This document shows, piece by piece, positions 1 to 8,055 of a DNA stretch of 28,865 nucleotides. Positions within the stretch are counted from its first letter, which is position 1. Every line of letters begins with the position of its first letter. A model generated the notes under the pieces. The model saw only the letters and a list, made by a program, of their open reading frames with translations, had not been told where the DNA came from and ran no database searches. Both the position numbers and the translations under genes were made by a program. The stretch comes from an uncultured Achromobacter sp. (GTDB lineage Bacteria > Pseudomonadota > Gammaproteobacteria > Burkholderiales > Burkholderiaceae_B), in NCBI GenBank assembly GCA_913775005.1, contig CAJYKY010000510.1, forward strand, positions 1-28,865, given 5' to 3'.

Positions 1-2
1 CC

Positions 3-1121
3 CATTTGCAAGAAGCGGATGCGGATTATTTGAATAGGCATCACCTGTCGAAACACCAGCCCGCACTGCCGCTATATACGGTGACCGATGCAAAACGGGC
101 AATCGATGCCTTACGTCCTGTCCGCTTTAAAGAAGAGATGGCACTGCCCGCCAATCTGAGTTTTCACTTTGAGCGTGCGGGCCATATTTTGGGCGCGGCC
201 ATCATCCAGGTTTCGTATCCGGGCGGCAGCCTGGTGTACTCGGGAGATCTGGGCCGTTACGGCGACCCGCTCATGACGCCTCCGGATTCGGTCGCAGAAG
301 CCGACTATCTTTTGGTCGAGTCCACCTATGGCAATCGTCAACACGATTCGCAGGACGTGCAAGAAGCGCTTGCGGCGATTATCTTGCGCACCGTGAAGCG
401 AGGCGGGACGATTGTGATTCCATCCTTCGCCGTGGGGCGAGCGCAGCTTTTACTGTTCCACCTGTGGCGCCTTAAAGAAGCAGGGCGGATTCCCAACAAC
501 CTTCCGGTATATCTGGACAGTCCGATGGCCAGCAACGCCGTGGATGTGTACCTTAAACACGCGGCGGATCAACGGCTCTCGACATCTGATGCCCTCGCCG
601 CGTTTGCTGCGGCGGTCTATGTGGATGATGTCGAGCAATCCAAGGCGCTGGACAGGCATGCCATGCCGAAGGTCATCGTATCCGCCAGCGGAATGGCTAC
701 CGGAGGCCGGGCCATCCATCACCTGAAGCACTATGTCACTGATCCGCGACATACTGTCCTGTTCGCAGGGTTTCAGGCGATGGGCACACGGGGGGCTGCA
801 ATGCTGGACGGCGCGCGGACCATCAAGATCCACGGGGAATATTTCCCAGTGCGCGCCGAAGTGGACAATCTTGCGATGCTGTCGGCACACGCTGACGCTG
901 ACGAGATCATGCGTTGGCTGAGCGGATTCAAGACGCCGCCCAAAGAAACATTCATCGTGCACGGCGAACCCGGCGCGGCCGACGCTTTGCGGCTGCGCAT
1001 CCAGGACAAATTGGGCTGGCGATGTCACGCCGCACAAGACAACGAGTCGGCGGTCCTTGGCGAGCCATCCCGCGACGAGAGGCCCTTACCCTTGCGACCT
1101 GCGAGGAAACAGGTCCCATAA
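3..1121 (+). CDS. MBL-fold beta-CASP RNA-processing metallo-hydrolase (5' end missing)
   Basis: The frame is open from the window edge, so the N-terminal part with the HxHxDH zinc motif lies outside. Visible motifs, numbered from the TTG at position 6, fit a beta-CASP nuclease of the CPSF/YSH1-like group. They are AGHILGA (His60), SGDLGR (Asp81), ESTYGNR (Glu105, beta-CASP motif A), SASGMATGGR (226-235), SAHAD (His295) and VHGE (His319). Family members are zinc-dependent RNA endo- or exonucleases; substrate and role here are unknown. Its last 36 nt overlap the end of the convergent P-type ATPase gene. In other proteobacteria such proteins occur beside universal stress and cation ATPase genes in low-oxygen gene clusters, which fits this context. 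Whether an upstream partner gene exists cannot be seen. Confidence 0.85.
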   Translation, partial: HLQEADADYLNRHHLSKHQPALPLYTVTDAKRAIDALRPVRFKEEMALPANLSFHFERAGHILGAAIIQVSYPGGSLVYSGDLGRYGDPLMTPPDSVAEADYLLVESTYGNRQHDSQDVQEALAAIILRTVKRGGTIVIPSFAVGRAQLLLFHLWRLKEAGRIPNNLPVYLDSPMASNAVDVYLKHAADQRLSTSDALAAFAAAVYVDDVEQSKALDRHAMPKVIVSASGMATGGRAIHHLKHYVTDPRHTVLFAGFQAMGTRGAAMLDGARTIKIHGEYFPVRAEVDNLAMLSAHADADEIMRWLSGFKTPPKETFIVHGEPGAADALRLRIQDKLGWRCHAAQDNESAVLGEPSRDERPLPLRPARKQVP

Positions 1122-3566
1122 CCGCGTTTGTGTATTCCAGCGCAGCAGTGATCGGGAGAGAAGCCAAACGACCAACGCGCCGGACGTCGCCAATCCCCAC
1201 TCATTGAGCCCCAACTGCCCAAACATGAACAGTTTCTGGAGTACGGGCCATTCAAGCGCCAACAGCAGCATCGCCAAGGTCGCGCTGATTGCCAGCCACG
1301 TGGACGGTGGTGGCACGCCAAGCCGAAGCGGTGTGCTGTTGACGAGCATAAGCGCCAGATTTCCCAACACGAGGCCACAGAAGGCGAGAGCACGGCCGCG
1401 ATCGGCCGCCATTCCGTGATTCTGGCCCCAGCGAAAAAGCAACAGCGCGCAAGCCAGCAGCGTCACCCCTTGGCCGACGCCAAGCAGGAAGGTCGTAAGC
1501 GAGACGAGCGGTTTGGCAACGGGCAAAGGGGAGCGGCGCATCAGGTCAGGTTCTGCCGCCAATGATTCAAAGGCCAGAGAACAAAGAGGACCGATGACAA
1601 TTTCAACGAACGCGACGTGAGCGGGACGGAGTATTTCAGGCCAGCCAAAAAGTAGCGGAAAAATCACAAGTCCGGCGATAGGGATGTGCGCCGCGACGAT
1701 GTAGATGACGGCCTTCGTCAGATTGTCAAATAATCTGCGACTCTGTCCGATGGCTCCGAGGATGTCTGAAAAATCATCATTCGTCAGCACGATATCGGCA
1801 GCTTCGCGCGCGACGTCCGTGCCCCGAGCCCCCATGGCAATGCCCACGTTCGCCGCCCGCAGCGCGGGCGCATCATTCACGCCGTCTCCTGTCATGGCTA
1901 CGATGTCACCGTGTTGCTTCAAAAGCTGCACGAGTCTAAGCTTTTGTTCCGGCCGGACGCGTGCATAGATCGAAACATGCTGGATCAAAGCGAGTAATCG
2001 CTCATCTGTTTCGGAATCAAGCCTGTCTCCAAGCATGACGACATCGGCCTGGATGCCCGCTTGACGCGCGATGGCTTTCGCTGTCGAGGGGTGATCGCCT
2101 GTCACCATCAAGACACGGATCCCCGCAGCGTGGCAGTCCGCGATAGATTCGATCGCATTTTCTTTCAGCGGGTTCTCTAGTCCCACGAGTCCCAGGAATG
2201 TCAGCGCAAAGCCGTCTGGTCTATCTGGCAAAGCGCCGTCGGACGAACTGCCCACCGCCACCCCCAGGACTCGCAGGCCGTCTTCGGCCATGGCCTGGAC
2301 TTCGCGCTCCAATTCGGCCTTCCGTGTGGCTTGCAGCCGGCAAAGCCGGAAAACGGCCTCCGGCGCGCCTTTGCACGCAACCATGACGTGCCCGTCTGCT
2401 TTCGCGCGCCACGCCTGCGTGACGGCTAGCAAATCTGCAGAGAATGGATAGGTTTTCACCAGCCTGCGCCCGCCGGCAATCGCAGACGGCGACACGGCGA
2501 ACAGCCGCGAAGCGAAATCCCGAAAGGCGTCTTCCATGGCATCGCCGGAGTCGGCTGTGCTTGCAAGCACCAGTGACTCGGACAGGCTGCGCACGCTGCC
2601 GGGAGTTTTTTGCAGTGGCGCCAGATTCGACGTGGGCACATCCACACGCATCGAATCAATGTAAAGCCGGCGTACACGCATTGTCGATGAGGTAAGCGTT
2701 CCCGTCTTGTCAGCACACAGGGCCGTGATTTTTCCAAGCGTCTCGACCACATTCAGCTTGCGGACGAGCACACCCCGCATTGCGATGCGCCTTGCTTCCA
2801 ATGCGGAAAAAATGGTGACGATCACCGGAAAGTCCTGGGGAAGCAGACTCATTGCCAGCGTAATTCCCACCAGCATTCCTTCAAGCCATCCCCCTCGCAA
2901 ATAAACGAACAGCGCCCAAGCCAGGAACGACAACGCAAAGCCTAGCCACATGAACCGAAGAATAAAATGACGGGCCTGAATTTCGAGGGGAGCGCGTTCC
3001 GGCGCAATGTTGCGCATAGAGATACCGATCTGTCCCAGCCTGGTACTCGCGCCCGTCGATTCCACCCGCATCGTGCCCGTCCCGGAGAGCACAAGACAGC
3101 CGCAAAACAGGGCCGATTCTTCCTGCGATGAGCCATCGGGCATCAATTGAGATCGGGCGCGTTTGTAGACAGGCTGAAATTCTCCGGTAAGCGACGACTC
3201 ATCAATCATGAGCCCAGGGCCGTCCAACAACATGCCATCGGCCGGAACTCGGTTTCCCTCCGCCAGGATAACGATGTCGCCGCAGCGAAGATCGGAAGAT
3301 GGCAGACTGCGCCGCTCGCCATTGCGCAGCGTCACCGCCCGGGGCGCCGCAAGCTGATCCAGGGCTTGCAGCGCGTGGGAGGTGCGTAGCGATTGCCCTG
3401 CTGTCAGCGTAAATATCACGAGCACGAAAATCAGCAGCAATATCGCTTCGTGCCAGGCACCCAAAACAAAGTAGAGCAGGCCGCCAGAGAGCAGCAGCGC
3501 AAACATCGGATCCTTGGCAAGGTCGATGCTGATTGCCCCCAGCTTGCGGCAGTTGCGGTCGTGCAT
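1086..3566 (-). CDS. P-type cation-transporting ATPase (P2-like, atypical ion site)
   Basis: This 826-residue HAD-superfamily ion pump has a complete catalytic core. TGE (127-129) is the actuator loop, DKTGT has phospho-Asp286, KGAPE (399-403) binds nucleotide, and MVTGDH (488-492) and TGDGVNDAP (559-567) form the hinge. About eight hydrophobic segments are seen. Two ion-site regions are unusual. M4 reads PQDFP (243-247) where pumps have PEGLP or PEEFP, and M6 reads VEIVIGP where I recall an acidic LEMIIDP-type motif. The N-terminal cytoplasmic stretch of about 60-70 residues found in relatives is missing. An in-frame TAA lies 15 nt upstream of this ATG, and I see no matching sequence in other frames. 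The gene is divergent from the USP genes and shares with them an intergenic region holding two FNR-like palindromes. Transported ion unknown. Confidence 0.88.
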   Translation of the reverse strand: MHDRNCRKLGAISIDLAKDPMFALLLSGGLLYFVLGAWHEAILLLIFVLVIFTLTAGQSLRTSHALQALDQLAAPRAVTLRNGERRSLPSSDLRCGDIVILAEGNRVPADGMLLDGPGLMIDESSLTGEFQPVYKRARSQLMPDGSSQEESALFCGCLVLSGTGTMRVESTGASTRLGQIGISMRNIAPERAPLEIQARHFILRFMWLGFALSFLAWALFVYLRGGWLEGMLVGITLAMSLLPQDFPVIVTIFSALEARRIAMRGVLVRKLNVVETLGKITALCADKTGTLTSSTMRVRRLYIDSMRVDVPTSNLAPLQKTPGSVRSLSESLVLASTADSGDAMEDAFRDFASRLFAVSPSAIAGGRRLVKTYPFSADLLAVTQAWRAKADGHVMVACKGAPEAVFRLCRLQATRKAELEREVQAMAEDGLRVLGVAVGSSSDGALPDRPDGFALTFLGLVGLENPLKENAIESIADCHAAGIRVLMVTGDHPSTAKAIARQAGIQADVVMLGDRLDSETDERLLALIQHVSIYARVRPEQKLRLVQLLKQHGDIVAMTGDGVNDAPALRAANVGIAMGARGTDVAREAADIVLTNDDFSDILGAIGQSRRLFDNLTKAVIYIVAAHIPIAGLVIFPLLFGWPEILRPAHVAFVEIVIGPLCSLAFESLAAEPDLMRRSPLPVAKPLVSLTTFLLGVGQGVTLLACALLLFRWGQNHGMAADRGRALAFCGLVLGNLALMLVNSTPLRLGVPPPSTWLAISATLAMLLLALEWPVLQKLFMFGQLGLNEWGLATSGALVVWLLSRSLLRWNTQTRLWDLFPRRSQG

Positions 3567-3627
3567 GGTGTCTCTGCCTTATCCAACAGCGGTCCGCTCC
3601 ATCTTGACGTTCCGCCCCGCTGCGCCA

Positions 3628-3641
3628 TTGACGGCAGTCAA
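3628..3641. promoter_or_regulatory. FNR/ANR-type box proximal to the ATPase gene
   Basis: TTGACGGCAGTCAA is a perfect 5-4-5 inverted repeat matching the FNR/ANR/DNR consensus TTGAT-N4-ATCAA except for a symmetric T-to-C change in each half. Its centre lies about 68 bp upstream of the ATPase start. With class II placement (-41.5) the transcript would start near 3593 and leave a leader of about 27 nt, with a poor -10 (CAAGAT on the minus strand, 3601-3606). The sequence is observed; regulator identity is inferred. Confidence 0.6.
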
Positions 3642-3744
3642 CTTTCGGCCCTTTTTTGCGGCCCCGCCCGGAAGCGCCGATATGGGCTCATGCACCACGC
3701 CGCAACGGAAGACAGTGCAAGCAGGTCTCGTCCCCGTTTCGGCT

Positions 3745-3758
3745 TTGACGAAGGTCAA
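3745..3758. promoter_or_regulatory. FNR/ANR-type box proximal to the universal stress genes
   Basis: TTGACGAAGGTCAA is the second perfect TTGAC-N4-GTCAA palindrome in this 250-bp divergent region. Its centre is about 65 bp upstream of the USP start codon, almost mirroring the first box relative to the ATPase. Class II placement would put the start site near 3793 and give a leader of about 24 nt. Two identical half-site pairs in one short region make chance unlikely. ANR/FNR control of universal stress genes is known in pseudomonads. Confidence 0.62.
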
Positions 3759-3816
3759 CATCTTCCGCGCCAAGCCGGGCACGATGGGATTTCTCACCTG
3801 CTAACTGGAGCTAGCC

Positions 3817-4653
3817 ATGTTTCGCCGCATCGCCGTTCATGTAGATCCTGGGAACGACTGCCAGCGTCGCATCGATTTCAGTTTGCGGATCGCCAAGGCG
3901 CACGATGCTCACCTGACAGGCATATTTGCCACCTACGCTTTTCCCGGATACTTCTTTGACGAAGCTGGGCTATGGGCCCAGACAATGGAACGCGCGCGGG
4001 AGATCGACGCGAAAAATCGCGCTGCCATCCAAGCGGGCTTCAGCGAGGCAGCCCAACAAGCAGGGGTCGCGGCCGCGTGGCGGCAAGGCGATGGCTCGCC
4101 AGCCGAGTGCGTAGCCCGGCACGCTCGCTACTCGGACGTGCTGATCCTCGGCCAGGAGAACGCTTACGATCTGAAGGCCGCCACCGGCAACGAATTTGTG
4201 GAACAAACCCTGCTTACGGCCGGCCGTCCGGTCATCGTGCTGCCCACGTTCGGAACCTTCGATACCGTTGGCACGCGCGTCCTGTATTGCTGGAACCGTG
4301 CGCGCGAGGCAGCTAGAGCGATTGCCGATGCAGGGCCGCTGCTGCGCAGCGCCAGCGCCTTGCGCGTGCTGTCGATGGACGAGCAATCGGACGCTGCGGA
4401 TGCGAACGAGGTGCCCTTTGAAGACCTGGCGGCGTATTGCGCGTGCCACGGGTATCCGCAGGCCGAACATGAAAACCGGGTAACCCGCGATATTGATATC
4501 GGTGCGTCGATCTTGAACGCAGCAACTGATTTCGGTGCCGATCTGATTGTGATGGGCGCCTATGGGCACAGTCGCATGCGCGAACTAGTCATGGGAGGGG
4601 CGACTCAAGCCCTGCTGAAGGTGATGACCGTGCCAGTGCTGTTCTCGCACTGA
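3817..4653 (+). CDS. Tandem-domain universal stress protein
   Basis: This 278-residue protein has two UspA-like domains. The first starts with RRIAVHVD at the N-terminus. The second ends in the conserved nucleotide-loop region DLIVMGAYGHSRMREL plus VMGGAT near residues 241-262, followed by a typical VPVLF end. The first domain lacks a clear G-x2-G-x9-G(S/T) loop, as usual in tandem USPs where one half is degenerate. Tandem USPs are cytoplasmic stress-survival proteins, often induced by oxygen limitation or respiratory inhibition. A GGAG ribosome-binding sequence lies just before the ATG. A second usp gene follows after 24 nt, so the two probably form one transcript read from the FNR-like box at 3745-3758. 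Exact role is not deducible. Confidence 0.9.
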   Translation: MFRRIAVHVDPGNDCQRRIDFSLRIAKAHDAHLTGIFATYAFPGYFFDEAGLWAQTMERAREIDAKNRAAIQAGFSEAAQQAGVAAAWRQGDGSPAECVARHARYSDVLILGQENAYDLKAATGNEFVEQTLLTAGRPVIVLPTFGTFDTVGTRVLYCWNRAREAARAIADAGPLLRSASALRVLSMDEQSDAADANEVPFEDLAAYCACHGYPQAEHENRVTRDIDIGASILNAATDFGADLIVMGAYGHSRMRELVMGGATQALLKVMTVPVLFSH

Positions 4654-4677
4654 GGGTCGCGCCTATAAGGAGAAATC

Positions 4678-5127
4678 ATGTATTCACGCATTGTTGTGGC
4701 CGTCGACGATAGTCACGCCTCCAACCGCGCCCTGGACGAAGCCATCAACATTGCAAAGACGACAAGTGCAACCTTGCGCATCGTTCATGTACTGGATGAC
4801 GTTTCAGTTTCCCTGACTGCCAATCCCTATGCGGGCTATTACACCGGGGAGCTGATCGAGAACCTGAGGCAGGGCGGGACAGAAATACTGCAGAAGGCGC
4901 ACGCGCGCGCGAAGGCGGCTGGGGTCCAGGCCGAAACAGTCCTTTTTGATGACTTGGGACTTTCGGTACAAGAGCGCATCGTCAGTACCGCCCAGGAGTG
5001 GAGCGCCGACTTGATTGTGATGGGCACACACGGGCGCCGTGGCATGCAGCGCGCCATGCTTGGCAGCAGCGCCGAAGGCGTGCTACGCAGCACCTCTGTG
5101 CCGGTGCTGCTCGTTCGCACACCGTGA
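4678..5127 (+). CDS. Universal stress protein, single domain
   Basis: This 149-residue single-domain UspA-family protein begins YSRIVVAVDDS (nucleotide-binding beta strand 1 with acidic DD). It has an intact ATP-binding loop of the form GTHGRRGMQRAMLGSSAEG near the C-terminus, then VPVLLVR. The intact G-x2-G-x9-G-S pattern predicts ATP binding, unlike UspA proper. An excellent ribosome-binding site (AAGGAG) sits 7 nt before the ATG. It follows the tandem USP gene at a short distance in the same direction, so co-transcription is likely. No convincing terminator for this strand is visible downstream; the hairpins at 5174-5206 and 5234-5260 point the other way, from the tRNA gene. Confidence 0.92.
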   Translation: MYSRIVVAVDDSHASNRALDEAINIAKTTSATLRIVHVLDDVSVSLTANPYAGYYTGELIENLRQGGTEILQKAHARAKAAGVQAETVLFDDLGLSVQERIVSTAQEWSADLIVMGTHGRRGMQRAMLGSSAEGVLRSTSVPVLLVRTP

Positions 5128-5173
5128 CGGCGCGACATTGACGCGTGCACATCGCAATGTCGGTGCCAAACGC

Positions 5174-5206
5174 AAAAAAGCCGGCGTCGCTTTCGCGATT
5201 CCGGCT
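5174..5206 (-). terminator. Rho-independent terminator, minus strand
   Basis: Read on the minus strand, AGCCGG and CCGGCT form a stem around an inner TCGC-GAAA-GCGA hairpin, followed directly by six T residues (A-run 5174-5179 on the plus strand). It lies about 50 nt beyond the 3' end of the tRNA-Pro gene and would be its distal terminator, also insulating usp from antisense transcription. Confidence 0.7.
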
Positions 5207-5233
5207 CTTGCTGCTGGTGTCGAGAACACCACC

Positions 5234-5331
<98 letters not shown>

Positions 5332-5382
5332 AGTGCCATACAGTGCCTTTCGGCTTGCCCGGTTACGCTCAGTGCAACCAAA

Positions 5383-5468
5383 CAATTTTGCTTCGCAATT
5401 TGCTTCGCTTTACTGTTTTGCAATCCGAAGACCGCTTTCAGCAAAGACCGCCTTTCAGCAAAGACCGC
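5383..5468. repeat. Short tandem repeats in an AT-rich spacer
   Basis: Two small imperfect repeat sets lie between tRNA-Pro and ispB. TTTGCTTCGC occurs at 5387-5396 and 5399-5408 (12-bp period). AAGACCGC(C)TTTCAGC starts at 5428 and 5444, with a partial third copy at 5461 (16-17-bp period). The surrounding 5380-5540 stretch is clearly more AT-rich than its neighbours and holds no convincing gene. It may be upstream sequence for the tRNA or slippage-prone filler. Confidence 0.55.
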
Positions 5469-5543
5469 TATTAAAACCTAAATTTGGATTTTTGGAAAAT
5501 CGACTTATTCAAATCGACTTTTTCACCCAACCAAGTTTTCGCT

Positions 5544-6539
5544 TCAGCGATCTCTGTTTACCGCGAAAGCGCAAAATTCTAGCAGAGAATTCAGAAAAGG
5601 GGAAGCGGGGTAGGCAGACAGCGCGTCGCGGGCGCGGTCGGCTTCGGCGACGGCGGCTTGGCGGGCGTGTTCCAGCGCGTCAGTCGCTTGAATCGCGGCG
5701 GCCACGGCGGCGAAGTCGGCGTCGCCGGTCTTGATGGCATCGCGGATCAGTTGCTGTTGTTCGGGGGTGCCGACTTCCATCACGCGGATCAGCGGCAGCG
5801 TTGGCTTGCCTTCGCGCAGGTCGTCGCCCACGTTCTTGCCCAACGCCGCGGCGTCGCCGCTGTAGTCGAGCACGTCGTCCACCAACTGGAAGGCGGTGCC
5901 GACGTGGCGGCCGTAGGCAGCAGCGGCGGCTTCTTGCTCGGCGGTTGCGCCAGCCAGCACGGCGCCAACCTGGGCGGCGGCTTCGAACAGCTTGGCGGTC
6001 TTGTAGCGCACCACTTGCAGGTAGCGGTCTTGCGAGACATCCGGATCGTGCACGTTCAGCAGTTGCAGCACTTCGCCTTCGGCGATCACGGTGGTGGCTT
6101 CGGACAGGATGCTCATGATGCGCATCGAGTCGGCTTCCACCATCATCTCGAACGAACGCGAATACAGGTAATCGCCCACCAGCACGCTGGCGGCATTGCC
6201 GAAGACGGCGTTGGCGGTCTCGCGGCCACGGCGCAAGTCGGATTCATCGACCACGTCGTCGTGCAACAAGGTGGCGGTGTGGATGAATTCCACTACAGCG
6301 GCCAGCAGTTGGTGATGCGTGCCTTCGTAACCCAGCGCGCGCGCCACCATCAGCACCATGGCCGGGCGCATGCGCTTGCCGCCCGCGCCAATGATGTAAT
6401 CGCCAATCGTTCGGATCAGCACCACATCAGAATTCAGCCGATCGCGGATAACCGCGTCGACAGCCTTCATATCGTCAGCAATGGGGGCAATAAGCGCGGG
6501 GAGATTCAAGACGTATCCGACAAGTGAAACGAGCCGCAT
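5544..6539 (-). CDS. ispB: Octaprenyl diphosphate synthase
   Basis: This trans-polyprenyl diphosphate synthase elongates farnesyl diphosphate with isopentenyl units to build the ubiquinone side chain. GGKRMRP (53-59), the first Asp-rich motif DDVVDESDLRRG (Asp94, 95, 98) and the second DDVLDY (Asp221, 222, 225) are present. Alignment from memory with E. coli IspB is close along the whole length, including FGNAASVLVGD and EGKPTLPL. The annotated ATG gives 331 residues, but E. coli begins at the equivalent of LNLPALI, so a TTG at residue 11 is a possible start; neither has a strong ribosome-binding site. A perfect TATAAT lies about 50 bp upstream. In related bacteria ispB is usually divergent from rplU; here another gene lies between them. 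Confidence 0.96.
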   Translation of the reverse strand: MRLVSLVGYVLNLPALIAPIADDMKAVDAVIRDRLNSDVVLIRTIGDYIIGAGGKRMRPAMVLMVARALGYEGTHHQLLAAVVEFIHTATLLHDDVVDESDLRRGRETANAVFGNAASVLVGDYLYSRSFEMMVEADSMRIMSILSEATTVIAEGEVLQLLNVHDPDVSQDRYLQVVRYKTAKLFEAAAQVGAVLAGATAEQEAAAAAYGRHVGTAFQLVDDVLDYSGDAAALGKNVGDDLREGKPTLPLIRVMEVGTPEQQQLIRDAIKTGDADFAAVAAAIQATDALEHARQAAVAEADRARDALSAYPASPFLNSLLEFCAFAVNRDR

Positions 6540-6589
6540 GGGGGCTCTTACCGCTGGGCCGCCACGAACGGCGGGGGATTCGACCAGCG

Positions 6590-6595
6590 ATTATA
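6590..6595 (-). promoter_or_regulatory. Probable -10 element of ispB
   Basis: The minus strand reads TATAAT here, 50 bp before the ispB ATG. The -35 region is poor (GGTTTG at 17-bp spacing), so this may be a regulated or weak sigma-70 promoter. Predicted start near 6583. Confidence 0.45.
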
Positions 6596-6664
6596 CGGGG
6601 TTGCAAAGGGGGCAAACCAAGGGGGGCAGACTGATGAAGCTAACAGGGAGCCGCCCCCGCGCCC

Positions 6665-7846
6665 TCAACGCAACGCCGCAGGGCCGCCCGCCAGCAACCC
6701 GCGCTGACCCAGGTTGGCGTACAGCGCCCGCACGCCGAAGGTCCACGGCGCAATCTCGGTGGACAGGCGTACCTCGTTGACGAGCGCGCCCAGGCGCTCC
6801 GACGCGATGATGACGCGGTCACCCAGCTTGTGCGTGAAGCCGCTGCCCGCGCCGCTACGGTCCTGGCTGGGCGAGAACATGGTGCCCAGAAACAGCATGA
6901 AGCCATCGGGATACTGATGATGCGCGCCGCAGGCCTGGCGTACGAGGTCCAGCGGATCACGGCTGATTTCGCGCATGTGGCTGACGCCGTCCAGCTCGAA
7001 ACCGTCTGCGCCTTCAATGCGCAACGACACATCCGCCTGCCGCACGCTGTCCAGCGTGAAGTCGCCAACAAACAGCCGGATGAAGGGACCGATGGCGCAG
7101 GACCCGTTGTTGTCCTTGGCCTTGGTCAGCAGCAAGGCGCTGCGGCCCTCGATGTCGCGCAGATTGACGTCGTTGCCCAGCGTGGCGCCCACCACGTGAC
7201 CCTGGCTGTTGACGGCCAGCACGATTTCCGGCTCGGGGTTGTTCCATTGCGATTCAGCCAGCACGCCGATCTGCGCGCCAAAACCCACCGATGCCATGGC
7301 GGGCGTCTTGGAAAAAATCTCGGCATCGGGGCCGATGCCCACTTCCAGATATTGCGACCACTGGCCGCTTGCGGTCAGCTCGGCCTTCAACCGGGCCGCC
7401 TCAGGCGAACCGGGACGCAGGCGAGACAGGTCAGAACCGATCAGCGCCTGCATCTTCACGCGGATCGCTTCGGCGCGGCTGGCGTCGCCGCCCGCCTCTT
7501 CCTCGATCATCCGTTCCAGCAGGCTGATGGCGAAGGTAACGCCGGCTGCCTTGATGGGTTGCAAATCGCAGGGGGCCAGCAGCCGCGGCCCGGCCTGCCC
7601 TTGCAGGGTGGCGTCCATCAACGCGCGCACATCGCCCAGGGATTCGCCGTCGGCGCTTTGCGCCAGCGCCGCCGGGTCTGCGCTATCGAGCAGATCCGCG
7701 ACCGTGGGCGTCACGGCAGTGATGTCGAAGACTTCTCCGTTACGCACCACCACCACGCTGGGGCCATTGACCGGCGCCGGACGCCACACCCGGCCCACCA
7801 GCAGCGCCCGGGACAGGTCACCGGGCAAAAAATTCGCTTCATGCAT
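6665..7846 (-). CDS. Fumarylacetoacetate hydrolase family protein (2-keto-3-deoxy-acid dehydratase-like)
   Basis: This 393-residue protein has a C-terminal FAH fold. The metal site is readable as EPE (Glu205, Glu207) and GND (Asp226). The 19-residue gap from the second Glu to Asp equals that in 2-keto-3-deoxy-D-arabinonate dehydratase (KdaD). The flanking DIEGRSALLL and AKDNNGSCAIGPFIR are typical of sugar-acid FAH dehydratases rather than true fumarylacetoacetases. The N-terminal half (1-160) is less conserved. I chose the ATG at 7846 over an upstream GTG (7870) because GGAG lies 11 nt before it. The gene stands between ispB and rplU with no sugar-catabolism neighbours, so its substrate is unknown. 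Likely soluble and Mg-dependent. Confidence 0.82.
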   Translation of the reverse strand: MHEANFLPGDLSRALLVGRVWRPAPVNGPSVVVVRNGEVFDITAVTPTVADLLDSADPAALAQSADGESLGDVRALMDATLQGQAGPRLLAPCDLQPIKAAGVTFAISLLERMIEEEAGGDASRAEAIRVKMQALIGSDLSRLRPGSPEAARLKAELTASGQWSQYLEVGIGPDAEIFSKTPAMASVGFGAQIGVLAESQWNNPEPEIVLAVNSQGHVVGATLGNDVNLRDIEGRSALLLTKAKDNNGSCAIGPFIRLFVGDFTLDSVRQADVSLRIEGADGFELDGVSHMREISRDPLDLVRQACGAHHQYPDGFMLFLGTMFSPSQDRSGAGSGFTHKLGDRVIIASERLGALVNEVRLSTEIAPWTFGVRALYANLGQRGLLAGGPAALR

Positions 7847-7862
7847 AGGGCTTCGGTCTCCA

Positions 7863-7885
7863 TGCCGCACGCGAGCGGTGCGGCA
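7863..7885 (-). promoter_or_regulatory. Inverted repeat in the leader of the FAH-family gene
   Basis: TGCCGCAC-N7-GTGCGGCA is a perfect 8-bp inverted repeat ending one base before the GGAG ribosome-binding site of the FAH-family gene. It could be an operator or an RNA hairpin that affects initiation. The remainder of the 357-bp gap 7847-8203 holds the rplU promoter and leader; I see no further gene in it. Confidence 0.4.
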
Positions 7886-8020
7886 GTCAGGTTGAACGTC
7901 AGAGTGAAGGATGCGGTGTCGGATTGATGCTGGACGAGCATAGGGGAAGGTATTTGCGATGTCTATCCGGCCCCGTTATGCCTGCACGCAACACCTAAGC
8001 CCTTAGCCTGCAACAGCTTT

Positions 8021-8049
8021 TTGACTTTTGAAAAGCGCCGGGCTAATAT
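8021..8049 (+). promoter_or_regulatory. Sigma-70 promoter of rplU-rpmA
   Basis: TTGACT (8021-8026) and TAATAT (8044-8049) are separated by exactly 17 bp, a near-consensus vegetative promoter. Transcription should begin near 8056, giving a leader of about 148 nt before rplU. Confidence 0.8.
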
Positions 8050-8055
8050 CCCGGA

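Noticed and set aside
3567..3816. An N-terminal piece of the ATPase hidden upstream in another frame (frameshift)
   Set aside because: An in-frame TAA precedes the ATG and no other frame translates to cation-ATPase N-terminal sequence, so there is no sign of a simple frameshift; the region is regulatory.
5174..5206. Use of this hairpin as the terminator of the usp genes
   Set aside because: The T-run lies on the minus-strand side; on the plus strand it is followed by CTCTTG, so it serves the tRNA.
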